Shown here piece by piece: positions 5,580-5,593 of a DNA stretch of 5,593 bases; position 1 is the stretch's first letter, and each line of letters begins with the position of its first letter. Source of the stretch: Hyphomicrobiales bacterium (GTDB taxonomy: Bacteria; Pseudomonadota; Alphaproteobacteria; Rhizobiales; Kaistiaceae). The stretch is taken from positions 1-5,593 of the forward strand of contig JAFKJZ010000419.1 in assembly GCA_017305815.1 (NCBI GenBank), read 5' to 3'. Made by a program: the position numbers and the translations under genes. A model generated the notes under the pieces. The model was given only the letters and a program-made list of their open reading frames with translations, ran no database searches and had not been told where the DNA came from.

Positions 5580-5593
5580 GCGGTTCCCACGGC

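Overview
The window is GC-rich (roughly two-thirds G+C by eye) with dense coding. Gene families point to an alphaproteobacterium, most likely of the order Hyphomicrobiales (Rhizobiales). The best clues are a small exported protein of DUF1344 type, an EnvZ-like kinase/regulator pair and a sugar-type periplasmic binding protein. The genus cannot be fixed from the sequence alone. There are no RNA genes, insertion sequences, CRISPR arrays or phage genes.

Layout. (1) 1-765, minus strand: an inositol-monophosphatase-family phosphatase, cut by the window edge just before its C-terminus. (2) 766-861: a short gap with inverted repeats. (3) 862-2894, minus strand: a two-component system with the OmpR-family regulator first and the EnvZ-like histidine kinase second, joined by a 4-base GTGA stop/start overlap. 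(4) 2895-3172: a divergent control region with two tandem hexamer pairs at 10-bp phasing, typical of OmpR-family operators, plus a short palindrome near the regulator gene. (5) 3173-3874, plus strand: an exported Spy/CpxP-like (LTxxQ) protein with a Gly/Pro/His/Asp-rich tail. (6) 3875-3988: a gap holding a long, nearly continuous hairpin. (7) 3989-4246, plus strand: an 85-residue exported DUF1344-like protein, followed by two small hairpins and a strong intrinsic terminator at 4357-4393. (8) 4442-4532: promoter region with an operator-like palindrome. (9) 4533-5579, plus strand: a periplasmic sugar-binding protein of an ABC importer, whose partner genes are probably downstream and out of view.

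How the parts may work together. A kinase/regulator operon diverging from a Spy/CpxP-like gene resembles the Cpx envelope-stress arrangement of enterobacteria, in which CpxP lies divergent from cpxRA and damps the kinase. By analogy the 3173-4393 unit may be a periplasmic output or feedback arm of the two-component system. This is inference from layout and domains; stimulus and regulon are unknown. The phosphatase and the binding protein look like independent neighbouring units. I found nothing that amounts to a clearly novel system; the most distinctive part is the 2895-4393 divergon.
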